The notes below the pieces were generated by a model, which was not told the origin of the DNA, made no database searches, and worked only from the letters and a program-made list of their open reading frames with translations. From Uranotaenia lowii (lineage: Eukaryota > Arthropoda > Insecta > Diptera > Culicidae): a DNA stretch of 64,000 bases. The stretch is from contig NC_073692.1 in assembly GCF_029784155.1 (NCBI RefSeq), positions 18,850,126 through 18,914,125 on the forward strand, written 5' to 3'. Shown piece by piece: positions 46,693-59,689 of this stretch. A program made the translations under genes and the position numbers. Each line of letters opens with the position of its first letter. The first letter of the stretch is position 1.

Positions 46693-47308
46693 TCAAGATG
46701 ATTAAAGGTTGAAGACACGTGAATTAGTGAATTTGTGAGGCCTCCTTTCAGCCAGATTGCTGATTAAAAATTCAACCACGATATTTTTTCAGCGTTTATT
46801 CAGCAAAATGTGTGTGTTGGGTTATCATCACATACCAAATTTTTGTTCCGCACGATCCAACTACTATGAAATGGTAGATACAGAAAGAGTTGCATCTATC
46901 ACCACACATTAGTAGGCCAAGCGTGGTTCGCCTCACAAGTAGGAAATCTTGCATTGCGAACGAACTCGTTCGTACTGACAATAATCCTTCGTTCGCTAAC
47001 TGACTCTGTTGGTACACTGGTTATGCTATCGGACTGGCAAATCGAGATAAGAATGTTGCAATGAGTTCGCTTCTCACTTAACTTTTTTTGAGAAGAATTA
47101 TCCAATAGGACCAAAATCCTACGAAATGTTTTTCTTGTTTCGCTTGATTGTAGTGCATCATTTTGCACGAGAGCTCGAGTATTTTTGCCAGTAGTGCTTT
47201 TCCAATCATATCATCAGGTTCATGGGTACAGTACACTTTTCAGCTGATTTTTGGCATAGAGTTAGCGCCGAGTGGCATTGAAATTTTGCAACCTCTGCTT
47301 TGGGTGTA
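46693..47308. other. Unassigned intergenic DNA
   Basis: No gene or repeat boundary recognised. Confidence 0.4.
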
Positions 47309-47313
47309 GGTAC

Positions 47314-47539
47314 TGTGGTATCCAAATCTTTGTCGGCCTTACCAAAAATATATTATCTGAGGAACCACACTTTTTGTGGTTCCATCTCTGCTATACGTCT
47401 GTTAAGAACAACAGTCACAAGTAGAATCTTGTTGTTCTACGTTGTTCTTAACAGACGTATAGCAGAGATGGAACCACAAAAAGTGTGGTTCCTCAGATAA
47501 TATATTTTTGGTAAGGCCGACAAAGCTTGGGATACCACA
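47314..47539. mobile_element. Near-perfect foldback element
   Basis: Two ~100-bp arms are almost perfect reverse complements, starting TGTGGTATCC and ending GGATACCACA, with a ~25-bp loop near 47425. GGTAC flanks both sides (47309-47313 and 47540-47544), a likely 5-bp target duplication. Each arm contains a smaller hairpin (GAACCACA...TGTGGTTC). The high arm identity suggests a recent insertion or arm homogenisation. Confidence 0.85.
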
Positions 47540-47544
47540 GGTAC

Positions 47545-50500
47545 ATTTAAAATTATCAACAGAATTTTCATGTTACCATTTTTTAATCAATGCCATGGAT
47601 TTGCGTACGTAGGATTTGAGTTTGGGAAGTTTGAAGAATTGATTTAAGACCCGGAAAATAAACGGACCAGCTAAGTGCTAAGTTGCTAAGTGTAATTGTT
47701 CTCGTGCTACAAGAATAAAAATTGCCTATGAAGTGGTGAATTTCATATAATTAATTTACTAAAAGTTTAATAATGTATCGATCGATGTAAAACTTTCGAC
47801 CGGCAGTGTTGGCAAGCTGCATTGAGCTGTCTCATTATTTCGGACTACGCCAACTCAATGCCACACATCATCCCGCCAGCCTAGGTTCTTGAATCGAACT
47901 AAGAAGGGGAGGTGGCCACACCGCCAGATGCACAACAACAACCGGTAGGTACACGGTACGGTACCTAAATTGGTCTGTTCCATTGTCGCGCATCGCAGCT
48001 TGGCTGTCAAGGTAATATAAAATTGATCCCACTGTAAGAGCAGAGGGATGAGCATCTTAGACGCGATTCCGTTTTCCTTCTAGAGACGAGTTGCGAATCC
48101 GGCTGAACCTGACCCTGATGAGTTTTGTGATTTCACTTACCAACATAGCCAGGCCGGATCTGCTCAGGTAAGACGGAAGAAAGAAGGAAGGAAGCAAAAA
48201 AGTTAGAAGGAAGTATTGCGTTGAAACTTGAGTCGCTTGCCTGTATAGTTTTTTCAGCATGGCATATGTGGCCGATTGTCGAGTAGAAAAAAAAGTTGTC
48301 CTTCCAGTTGTACACTTGTTTCAAGGACCCTCAATCAACGGGAACTGACGGGATCTTTTGGGTTGATTCGGGCCCCGAAGGAGGTGTAGCCCGGCAAGCG
48401 AACCATTTGTCACGTTGAATGCCTTCGGATTGCCTGCCCGAGCTGGAGTATTCATATTAGTTAGGTTGGCTCTTTTTTTTCGTTTCGTTTCGCTTCTCTA
48501 TGATAATGACTCGTGATGGGCGCTAGAGCGCACGTGTTCTTCATTGAAATGTGAGCATGACTTTCGCGATTAGGCAAAAAGTGAAGTCTACCTTTGCCGG
48601 AAGTAGGAGTTCTCGAATGTGACAGCAAGTTTACTGCCGCTAAAAATCGAGAGTTAACCAGGTGATGTGCCACCTGGAAGAATTTGGTGGACTATGGTAG
48701 AAAATGAGGGGTTATTTTGGGATGTATGTATTGTTGTTATGAGCTACTTTTTAAATTTGAGTTTTTTCAATAAAAAATACATATACCTATTTAAATCAAA
48801 ATAATGTAATGAAGACTGTTTCAACCTCACATCACCCTAAACGCTAACCAGAAGCAAACAAACATCGGCGATAATTGTCATCACACCCGGAAATCAAATC
48901 AAACGAAATTCATCCATTGGAACACGACAACGAGGAAGGACAGATTGCGACAGAATCGAAAAAAAAAACAGGCAACAACAACAAAACAAACCAAGAAGGG
49001 ATGCTGCGGATGCCTGCCTATTTATCTCCCCAGCAGTCAGTCGGTGTAATCTTTGTGTAAACATCGACAAAACTGTCATTCCCGGAGGAAATAAACGGTA
49101 GCAGGAGAACCCCAGAAAATTCCATTCCGAAAGCCGCACGCAATATTTGTTGTTCCAAATTAAAACTAAACATGATCAAAATATGATTCTTCATGGGACA
49201 GAGTTGTGGTCCCTCCCGGGAAAAGTGGTGGGGAATTATTTAAACGAGCTCAATTTCGCCATCGGCACTTCGGCAGGTCGGTCGGGTCTATCAGGTTACA
49301 CTTTTCGGTAGGGCTTATTTTGGGTGAGGAGCACGACACCAGCAGCGGGATACAAATCTCTCATCGGCCTGAGCTGAGTGCTTCTTCAAACAGATCATCA
49401 TTATTATGCTTCACCCCTTTTTTTTTCGAAGGAAAGTGTGGTTGAGATTTCTTCTTTGCTTTGTTTTTGGTATCCATTAGAGCTGATCATCTTCCGTTTG
49501 ATCCATTTGGGACAACAGGATCATAATATTTAAAAATATTTGTGCTTATTAGGAAAAATAAACCTTAAAGCTATGGGCAGGGAGCTACTTAGAGAATCGT
49601 ATGTCCAAAAGTGAGCAATCAGAATCTTTAAGTAATCTCTAATGTAGAGCAAAAAGAATGTGATAACCAAAAAGAGAATTTGCTTTATATTTTTCAGTTT
49701 CATTTTGTTATTAAAAAAGAAAGTTTTAGGTTTTAAATAGTTGAACGTATTTCAAACTGATAACCGTTTACCCGTTTACGAAAATTGCCCCATAAATAGT
49801 TGTAAACAACTGGTCCAACAATGCTACCCTGTGGTTCATCAAGTGGTATTCTCGGAATTTTTTGTTTGGCGCTTACAAACTAGTAAATAATGCAAATTTT
49901 TAAGTTAACGTAAACCTTTAGAATCTTTATACCACAATTATGGAAAATTTGAGAAAAATTTAAAAAATGTGAACGGATAACTGTTTTATCGTTCTCCTGA
50001 GACTCATTTAATCTTATCCAAACAGTTTTGCCTTTCCGTCGTTTTGATTCTCGTTGTAGGGGGAATTTTGATTAGTTGAATCATATCGCTGCTGGACATC
50101 GGTCAATCGGACGCTATTGACCGGATAAGTTTAATGATCCCAAACACACCGATCCGCCCCAAAAGCCTTTATGTAAACCCCTTCCCGCTTTTGGCTAAAA
50201 GCAGTTTGTGAAAAGTTGAAATTTCCCAGATTTTCAACGCCACACTTGACATGTAATGTATGTCACTGCCAGCAGCTGTCCTATTAGTGTGACATGCACA
50301 GGGAAAGTCCCGCAACTTACCACAAAACGCTTCCCACCCACCCACGCGCTCATCCGAATTGAAAAACTTCAGGCCAACCGTTTCCGGAACGTTTCATCGT
50401 CGGTTGAAGGTACGTAAACCGAAACCGTTTTAAAGCCACCCAACGCGAGCCACGCCAAAATCTCGCTTTTCACCGAAAAGGGGAAGTTTTCGCCCTATGC

Positions 50501-50699
50501 TTTTGCGGTCTCTCCACATAATCCTACTTTCAGCGGGCAATTCAAGGCAAGCGATGATGACAGGTTTCCACCCTCGATTTTCCTCTTGGAACGGATTGTA
50601 CAACCGTTTTATTTCTACTTTTTATTTTCTCTAACCAATTATCGGTGTTAGAAATACGTTAAAATTGTGAATTTACAAAAGTTTCAACATTTGATAAAA
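47545..50699. other. Apparently unique intergenic DNA
   Basis: I see no transposon ends and no convincing gene in these ~3.1 kb. The base composition around 48300-49350 and 50000-50600 is more balanced than in the repeat-rich parts. Exons too short to recognise, or regulatory DNA, cannot be excluded. Confidence 0.4.
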
Positions 50700-51053
50700 G
50701 GAGAAAAATGAGAAGAATGGGCAAAAATTATGAAAAAAAAAAACAGAATTGACAAAAAAATGACAAAAATAACAAAAATTGCACAAAAATGCCACAATCA
50801 TTTCACAAACAACATTACATAACAAAAAAATGGAGCAAAAACGATACCAAGAACATAAACATAACACAAAAATGACCCAAATGTGACTCATAATTGACAA
50901 AAAAGACAATAAACTGATGCAAAAATTACACGAAAATGGCAAATGATTAAAGATCGTCAGAAATGACGAAACTAACAAAAATGAGAAAAACGTTAAAAAT
51001 ATTAAAAATGGAAAATTGACAAAAATGACAAAAAAAGCAAAAATTAAAAAGTT
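50700..51053 (+). repeat. Degenerate edge of the 9-bp satellite
   Basis: Irregular AAAATGACAAAA-like units with many substitutions and length changes, in the same orientation as the main array at 52231-57390. They precede the first orientation switch near 51054. Confidence 0.8.
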
Positions 51054-51054
51054 C

Positions 51055-52230
51055 TGTCATTTTTATATTTATGTTTCTTTTATCATTTTTGACATTGTTG
51101 TCATTTTTGTCATTTTTGTCATTTTTGTCATTTTTGTCATTTTTGTCATTTTTGTCATTTTTCATTTTTCATTTTTGTCATTTTTGTCATTTTTGTCATT
51201 TTTGTCATTTTTGTCATTTTTGTCATTTTTGTCATTTTTGTCATTTTTGTCATTTTTGTCATTTTTGTCATTTTGTGTCATTTTTGTCATTTTGGTCATT
51301 TTTGTCATTTTTGTCATTTTTGTCATTTTTGTCATTTTTGTCCTTTTTGTCATTTTTGTTATTTTTGTCATTTTTGTCATTTTTGTCATTTTTGTCATTT
51401 CTGTCATGATTGCCATTTTTGTCATTTTCGTCATTTTTGTAATTTTTGTCTTTTAAGTCTTTTTTATAATTTTCGGCAATTTTTGTCATTTGTGTCATAT
51501 TTTTCATTTTTCTCATTTTTTTTAAATTTTATGCCATTTTTGTCTTTCGCAATTGATGTCTTTTGTCTTTTTTGTCATTTTTATCATTTTAAAACATTTT
51601 TGTCATGTTTGACATTTTTATTTTTGTATTATTTGTCATTTTTGTCATTTTGGTCAATTTAATTTTTGTCATTATTGTCATTTCTGTCATTTTTGTCAAA
51701 ATTTTCATTTTTGTCATTTTCGTCATTTTTGGCAATTGATGTCTTTTGTCTTTTGCCATTTTTATCATTTTAAAACATTTTTGTCATGTTTGACATTTTT
51801 ATTTTTGAATAATATGTCATTTTTGTCATTTTGGTCAATTTTTATTTTTGTCATTTTTGTCATAATTTACATTTTTGTCGTTTTCGTCATTTTTGTCATT
51901 TTTGTTATTTTTGTCATTCGTGCCTTTTTTGTCATTTTTCTCGTTTTTTCCTTTTTTGTCATTTTTGTCATTTTGGTGATTTTTGTCATTTTTGTGATTT
52001 TTGTCATTTATGTCATTTTTGTTTTTCGTAATTGATGTCTTTTGTCATTTTTATCATATTTGTCATTTTGGTCTGTTTTGTCATCTTTGTCATTTTCGTC
52101 ATTTTTGTCATTTTTGTCATTTTTATTATTTATGTCATTTTCGTGAGTTTTGGCATGGGATTTTTGTCATTTTTGACATTTTCGGCATTTTTGTCATTTT
52201 TGACATTTTTGTCTTTTGTCATTTTTGTCA
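51055..52230 (-). repeat. 9-bp satellite, TTTTTGTCA orientation
   Basis: About 1.2 kb of (TTTTTGTCA)n. It is regular at 51100-51420 and more diverged to 52230. It contains a ~105-bp local duplication, 51551-51656 and 51734-51840, 183 bp apart, with a third partial copy at 52030. Frames reading V-I-F or S-F-L repeats are artefacts of a unit that is a multiple of three. Confidence 0.97.
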
Positions 52231-55200
52231 AATGACAAAAATGACAAAAGTGACAAAAATGACAAAAATGACAAAAATGACAAAAATGACAAAAATGACA
52301 AAAATGACAAAAATGACAAAAATGACAAAAATGACAAAAATGACAAAAATGACAAAAATGACAAAAATGACAAAAATGACAAAAATGACAAAAATGACAA
52401 AAATGACAAAAATGACAAAAATGACAAAAATGACAAAAATGACAAAAATGACACAAAAATGACAAAAATGACAAAAATGACAAAAATGACAAAAATGACA
52501 AAAATGACAAAAATGACAAAAATGACAAAAATGACAAAAATGACAAAAATGACAAAAATGACAAAAATGACAAAAATGACAAAAATGACAAAAATGACAA
52601 AAATGACAAAAATGACAAAAATGACAAAAATGACAAAAATGACAAAAATGACAAAAATGACAAAATGACAAAAATGACAAAAATGACAAAAATGACAAAA
52701 ATGACAAAAATGACAAAAATGACAAAAATGACAAAAATGACAAAAATGACAGAAATGACAAAAATGCCAAAAAATGACAAACATGACAAAAACGATTAAA
52801 ATGATTAAAAATGACAAAAATGACAAAAATGACAAAAATGACAAAAATGACAAAAATGACAAAAATGACAAAAATGACAAAAATGACAAAAATGACAAAA
52901 ATGACAAAAATGACAAAAATGACAAAAATGACAAAAATGACAAAAATGACAAAAATAACAAATAAATGACCAAAATGACAAAAATGACAAAAATGACAAA
53001 AATGACAAAAATGACAAAAATGACAAAAATGACAAAAATGACAAAAATGACAAAAATGACAAAAATGACAAAAATGACAAAAATGACAAAAATGACAAAA
53101 ATGACAAAAATGACAAAAATGACAAAAATGACAAAAATGACAAAAATGAAAAAAAATTACAAAAATGACAAAAATGACAAAAATGACAAAAATGAAAAAA
53201 ATGACAAAAAGACAAAAATGATAAAAATGACAAAAATGACAAAAATGACAAAAATGACAAAAATGTCAAAAATGACAAAAATGACAAAAATGACAAAAAT
53301 GACAAAAATGACAAAAATGACAAAAATGACAAAAATGACAAAAATGACAAAAATGACAAAAATGACAAAAATGACAAAAATGACAAAAATGACAAAAATG
53401 ACAAAAATGACAAAAATGACAAAAATGACAAAAATGACAAAAATGACAAAAATGACAAAAATGACAAAAATGACAAAAATGACAAAAATGACAAAAATGA
53501 CAAAAATGACAAAAATGACAAAAATGACAAAAATGACAAAAATGACAAAAATGACAAAAATTACAAAAATGACAAAAATGACAAAAATGACAAAAATGAC
53601 AAAAATGACAAAAATGACAAAAATGACAAAAATGACAAAAATGACAAAAATGACAAAAATGACAAAAATGACAAAAATGACAAAAATGACAAAAATGACA
53701 AAAATGACAAAAATGACAAAAATGACAAAAATGACAAAAATGACAAAAATGACAAAAATGACAAAAATGACAAAAATGACAAAAATGACAAAAATGACAA
53801 AAATGACAAAAATGACAAAAATGACAAAAATGACAAAAATGACAAAAATGACAAAAATGACAAAAATGACAAAAATGACAAAAATGACAAAAATGACAAA
53901 AATGACAAAAATGACAAAAATGACAAAAATGACAAAAATGACAAAAATGACAAAAATGACAAAAATGACAAAAATGACAAAAATGACAAAAATGACAAAA
54001 ATGACAAAAATGACAAAAATGACAAAAATGACAAAAATGACAAAAATGACAAAAATGACAAAAATGACAAAAATGACAAAAATGACAAAAATGACAAAAA
54101 TGACAAAAATGACAAAAATGACAAAAATGACAAAAATGACAAAAATGACAAAAATGACAAAAATGACAAAAATGACAAAAATGACAAAAATGACAAAAAT
54201 GACAAAAATGACAAAAATGACAAAAATGACAAAAATGACAAAAATGACAAAAATGACAAAAATGACAAAAATGACAAAAATGACAAAAATGACAAAAATG
54301 ACAAAAATGACAAAAATGACAAAAATGACAAAAATGACAAAAATGACAAAAATGACAAAAATGACAAAAATGACAAAAATGACAAAAATGACAAAAAATG
54401 ACAAAAATGACAAAAATGACAAAAATGACAAAAATGACAAAAATGACAAAAATGACAAAAATGACAAAAATGACAAAAATGACAAAAATGACAAAAATGA
54501 CAAAAATGACAAAAATGACAAAAATGACAAAAATGACAAAAATGACAAAAATGACAAAAATGACAAAAATGACAAAAATGACAAAAATGACAAAAATGAC
54601 AAAAATGACAAAAATGACAAAAATGACAAAAATGACAAAAATGACAAAAATGACAAAAATGACAAAAATGACAAAAATGACAAAAATGACAAAAATGACA
54701 AAAATGACAAAAATGACAAAAATGACAAAAATGACAAAAATGACAAAAATGACAAAAATGACAAAAATGACAAAAATGACAAAAATGACAAAAATGACAA
54801 AAATGACAAAAATGACAAAAATGACAAAAATGACAAAAATGACAAAAATGACAAAAATGACAAAAATGACAAAAATGACAAAAATGACAAAAATGACAAA
54901 AATGACAAAAATGACAAAAATGACAAAAATGACAAAAATGACAAAAATGACAAAAATGACAAAAATGACAAAAATGACAAAAATGACAAAAATGACAAAA
55001 ATGACAAAAATGACAAAAATGACAAAAATGACAAAAATGACAAAAATGACAAAATGACAAAATGACAAAAATGACAAAAATGACAAAAATGACAAAAATG
55101 ACAAAAATGACAAAAATGACAAAAATGACAAAAATGACAAAAATGACAAAAATGACAAAAATGACAAAAATGACAAAAATGACAAAAATGACAAAAATGA

Positions 55201-57390
55201 CAAAAATGACAAAAATGACAAAAATGACAAAAATGACAAAAATGACAAAAATGACAAAAATGACAAAAATGACAAAAATGACAAAAATGACAAAAATGAC
55301 AAAAATGACAAAAATGACAAAAATGACAAAAATGACAAAAATGACAAAAATGACAAAAATGACAAAAATGACAAAAATGACAAAAATGACAAAAATGACA
55401 AAAATGACAAAAATGACAAAAATGACAAAAATGACAGAAATGACAAAAATGACAAAAATGCCAAAAAATGACAAGCATGACAAAAACGATTAAAATGATT
55501 AAAAATGACAAAAATGACAAAAATGACAAAAATGACAAAAATGACAAAAATGACAAAAATGACAAAAATGACAAAAATGACAAAAATGACAAAAATGACA
55601 AAAATGACAAAAATGACAAAAATGACAAAAATGACAAAAATGACAAAAATGACAAAAATGACAAAAATAACAAAAATGACAAAAATGACCAAAATGACAA
55701 AAATGACAAAAATGACAAAAATGACAAAAATGACAAAAATGACAAAAATGACAAAAATGACAAAAATGACAAAAATGACAAAAATGACAAAAATGACAAA
55801 AATGACAAAAATGACAAAAATGACAAAAATGACAAAAACGACAAAAATGAAAAAAAATTACAAAAATGACAAAAATGACAAAAATGACAAAAATGACAAA
55901 AATGACAAAAATGACAAAAATGAAAAAAATGACAAAAAGACAAAAATGATAAAAATGACAAAAATGACAAAAATGACAAAAATGACAAAAATGTCAAAAA
56001 TGTCAAAAATGACAAAAATGACAAAAATGACAAAAATGACAAAAATGACAAAAATGACAAAAATGACAAAAATGACAAAAATGACAAAAATGACAAAAAT
56101 GACAAAAATGACAAAAATGACAAAAATGACAAAAATGACAAAAATGACAAAAATGACAAAAATGACAAAAATGACAAAAATGACAAAAATGACAAAAATG
56201 ACAAAAATGACAAAAATGACAAAAATGACAAAAATGACAAAAAATGACAAAAATGACAAAAATGACAAAAATGACAAAAATGACAAAAATGACAAAAATG
56301 ACAAAAATGACAAAAATGACAAAAATGACAAAAATGACAAAAATGACAAAAATGACAAAAATGACAAAAATGACAAAAATGACAAAAATGACAAAAATGA
56401 CAAAAATGACAAAAATGACAAAAATGACAAAAATGACAAAAATGACAAAAATGACAAAAATGACAAAAATGACAAAAATGACAAAAATGACAAAAATGAC
56501 AAAAATGACAAAAATGACAAAAATGACACAAATCGCGAAAATTACAAAAATGACAAAAATGACAAAAATGACAAAAATGACAAAAATGACAAAAATGACA
56601 AAAATGACAAAAATGACAAAAATGACAAAAATGACAAAAATGACAAAAATGACAAAAATGACAAAAATGACAAAAATGACAAAAATGACAAAAATGACAA
56701 AAATGACAAAAATGACAAAAATGACAAAAATGACAAAAATGACAAAAATGACAAAAATGACAAAAATGACAAAAATGACAAAAATGACAAAAATGACAAA
56801 AATGACAAAAATGACAAAAATGACAAAAATGACAAAAATGACAAAAATGACAAAAATGACAAAAATAACAAAAATGACAAAAATGACAAAAATGACAAAA
56901 ATGACAAAAATGACAAAAATGACAAAATGACAAAAATGACAAAAATGACAAAAATGACAAAAATGACAAAAATGACAAAAATGACAAAAATGACAAAAAT
57001 GACAAAAATGACAAAAATGACAAAAATGACAAAAATGACAAAAATGATAAAATTGACAAAAATGACAAAAATGACAAAAATGACGAAAATGACGAAAATG
57101 ACAAAAATGACAAAAATGACAAAAATGACAAAAATGACAAAAATGACAAAAATGACAAAAATGACAAAAATGACAAAAATGACAAAAATGACAAAAATGA
57201 CAAAAATGACAAAAATGACAAAAATGACAAAAATGACAAAAATGACAAAAATGACAAAAATGACAAAAATGACAAAAATGACAAAAATGACAAAAATGAC
57301 AAAAATGACAAAAATGATTAAAAATGACAAAAATGACAAAAATGACAAAAATGACAAAAATGACAAAAATGTGACAAAAATGACAAAAAT
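52231..57390 (+). repeat. 9-bp satellite, TGACAAAAA orientation
   Basis: About 5.2 kb, roughly 570 units, of (TGACAAAAA)n, mostly identical over long stretches. Rare variant units serve as markers: CGATTAAAATGATTAAAAATG at 52793 and 55487, GAAAAAAATTAC at 53148 and 55849, ATGTCAAAAATG at 53263 and 55991. Marker order is the same in both sets, showing a large internal duplication. Because the unit is 9 bp, nearly every frame stays open, and frames up to ~1380 codons arise without being genes. Confidence 0.98.
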
Positions 57391-57790
57391 CAGCAAAGAT
57401 TTTTTTAAATATTAAATTTAAGCAAATGTAATAAAAATTCAACAAAACACGCGTCTAGTCTGATACTACTTCTCTTCCACTATCACCCCCAGAGTAGATT
57501 ATTCATCACTGGACGATGCCATAATGACATATCTTTCATATTATCCCGTTATATTTATTCAACCAATGAATGAATGAATGAACGTACGGACAACAAATGG
57601 TATGGCCGCAGAGAAAAGCCACGAGACTTCTGAAGTGAATGAGATGATAAAATAAAACAAAAAAAGATGACCCAAAAAAATTAAAAGAACTCACAGTTTT
57701 ACTCGGTGGCTCATCGAGATCACACATCTGTAGGCTGATTCTGTGGTATTCTGAGTTCATAAAAAAAACAGGTGAAGCTACCGTCGTCTG
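57391..57790. other. 5' flank of the serine protease gene
   Basis: These 400 bp separate the satellite from the protease start codon and should hold the core promoter. A TCATAAAAAAA sequence at about 57756 could serve as a weak TATA element, but I cannot place a start site with confidence. Confidence 0.4.
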
Positions 57791-59089
57791 ATGGATATCA
57801 AACTAGTTTCACTATCGTTAGCCCATGTCCGGCGGTTTCTGGTGGCTTTGCTGTGGATATTCTCAGTGATTTATGGGCAACCGACCGGAAGCAACCGACA
57901 AGGATCTTCTTCTTCGGGGAAAACGTCTGATGATAGACCGGTAAGAGTGAAATGTTTGAAAGTCGTTACACCACTTGACATGTACAAGACAAAAGTAATT
58001 ATATCGCCCGTTATTAACGGTTTCAGTAGATTCAAACTCGACCCACGCGAGTTGATACGTTCTATGATGAATGGCAATCAAGCTCCTTGACAGCCGGTGA
58101 AGTGACAACCGGAGGCAGAGAACTGAACTGTACCGCATGTAGTAAGTTATTGTCTGAAAACGCGATTTAAATTATGTACTAAGTTGTCGATTTCAATAAT
58201 CTGAATTTCGAATCTTCAGTGCATTAATTGAAATTACAAATGTGAAAAAGTTAATTCTGAATTCATTTGTGTGCTTTAGAATGTGGAAATAAGGAAACGG
58301 GAGCGAAAATTGTCGGTGGCATGACTGCCCCAGAGAATAAGTACTCGTGGATGGCTGCACTGTACTACAATAATAAATTTATTTGCGGTGGTTCTCTCAT
58401 CTCCGATCGCTATGTCATTACCGCAGCTCACTGTGTGTTCCGTACGGATCCCGCCAGATTCAGGATTCAATTTCTGGTTCACAACCGGACCAACCCTACC
58501 TCTAGTTCAGTGGAACGTAGCGTCAAATCGATCAAATCCTTCTTCTACAATATACTGACCAACAACAACGACCTGGCGCTGCTAGAGTTGATGTTTCCGG
58601 TCAATGTGGGAGATCAGCTGGTTCCGATCTGTCTTCCGCCGGCCAATGATAAGCTGTACGAGGGTAAAATGGCCGTCGTAACCGGATGGGGCAAAACGGC
58701 AGTCGGCGGGTTGGCGGCTACCCTTCAGGAACTTCCGGTACCAATTTTTACGAACACGGCTTGCCGAAAGGCGGGCTACTGGGGCTTTCAGATCACCAAC
58801 AAAATGCTCTGCGCAGGGTACTTGGAAGGGGGTCGCGATTCTTGTCAGGTATGGCATTGACATATTTAGGAGTAGATGGGTTAAACCACTTTTTCTAAAT
58901 TCATTGCAGGGTGACAGTGGGGGACCGCTTCAAATATTCAACAACGATACCCGTCGCTACGAATTGGCAGGGGTTGTATCCTGGGGTAGAGCATGTGCCC
59001 AGAAAAACTACCCGGGTGTTTATACGAGAATCAGCAAATTCCTGCGCTGGATCGGGAACAAAGTGAAGGACTCCTGCATATGTAACTAA
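57791..59089 (+). CDS. Secreted trypsin-like serine protease (S1 family)
   Basis: The predicted gene joins 57791-57940, 58030-58141, 58280-58848 and 58910-59089, giving 336 residues and introns of 89, 138 and 61 bp. All introns are GT-AG and phases agree. Residues ~1-29 form a signal peptide with hydrophobic core F-L-V-A-L-L-W-I-F. A ~68-residue pro-region ends N-C-T-A-C-K-C-G, and activation cleavage would follow Lys97 (I-V-G-G). The catalytic triad is His138 (T-A-A-H-C), Asp185 (N-N-N-D-L-A-L-L) and Ser280 (G-D-S-G-G-P). Asp274, six residues before Ser280, gives trypsin-like specificity for Arg/Lys. No CLIP domain pattern is seen. AATAAA lies at 59106-59111. The first acceptor is a CAGTAG tandem site; only the downstream AG keeps the frame open. 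Physiological role unknown. Confidence 0.9.
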
Positions 59090-59105
59090 AGCTGTTCTGG
59101 TCGTC

Positions 59106-59111
59106 AATAAA
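59106..59111 (+). terminator. Polyadenylation signal of the protease gene
   Basis: AATAAA, 17 bp after the stop codon, on the same strand and in typical position for a compact 3' UTR. Confidence 0.7.
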
Positions 59112-59689
59112 ACACTTAATGGAACGAAACGAATTTGTAGACGACACTTTTCGTTGTACTGAAAACTTTGAATTGGATATGACTGCCTGACTTACTTTAC
59201 TAAAACTTAAGGGTAAAACGCCATAACAAGATGTCATCAAACATTATGGCGCATCTTACACCGCATAACTTTTCATGACTATCAATACATTAGAAAGTGT
59301 GATGTTAGAGCTTCAAATTTAACCATTTTCTGTAAAAAATGCAATGTTGCTTTGGCTGATAAAACGAAAGTTTAGTACAAAATGTACAGCAAGAATCAGT
59401 TAAAATCGCTCCCCAAAAGTAACGACGTAAGGATTCCACGGCACTTTATAGTATAAGGAATAGTAATCCGACAATTGTTTTCATGTCTGTTTTTTCCAAA
59501 AATAAGCTATTCCAACATTCCAACATTCCACAAGATGAGAAAAGTCGAGGAACCGAATCGTCTGAATTGTCAGCGGGAAAGTATGTATGGAAATAAGTTT
59601 ACTTATAGTCAATTGGACTCAGTAGGCTGTGGCCGAGTAAAGAGGACGCGTTTTTTGCTGTCGTTTAAATTTAAACCAATTTTAAAATC
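59112..59689. other. Unassigned intergenic DNA
   Basis: No gene recognised. The end of this stretch borders the second mariner relic. Confidence 0.45.

Noticed and set aside
50700..57390. Telomere repeat
   Set aside because: The unit is not a known telomeric repeat, orientation is mixed, and single-copy sequence with a gene follows on one side; a subtelomeric position cannot be judged from this window.
52130..57445. Very long open frames (up to 1384 codons) of M-T-K, N-D-K, S-F-L, V-I-F or C-H-F repeats
   Set aside because: They are products of a 9-bp repeat whose length is a multiple of three, so frames stay open on both strands; there is no unique sequence, start context or splice pattern.
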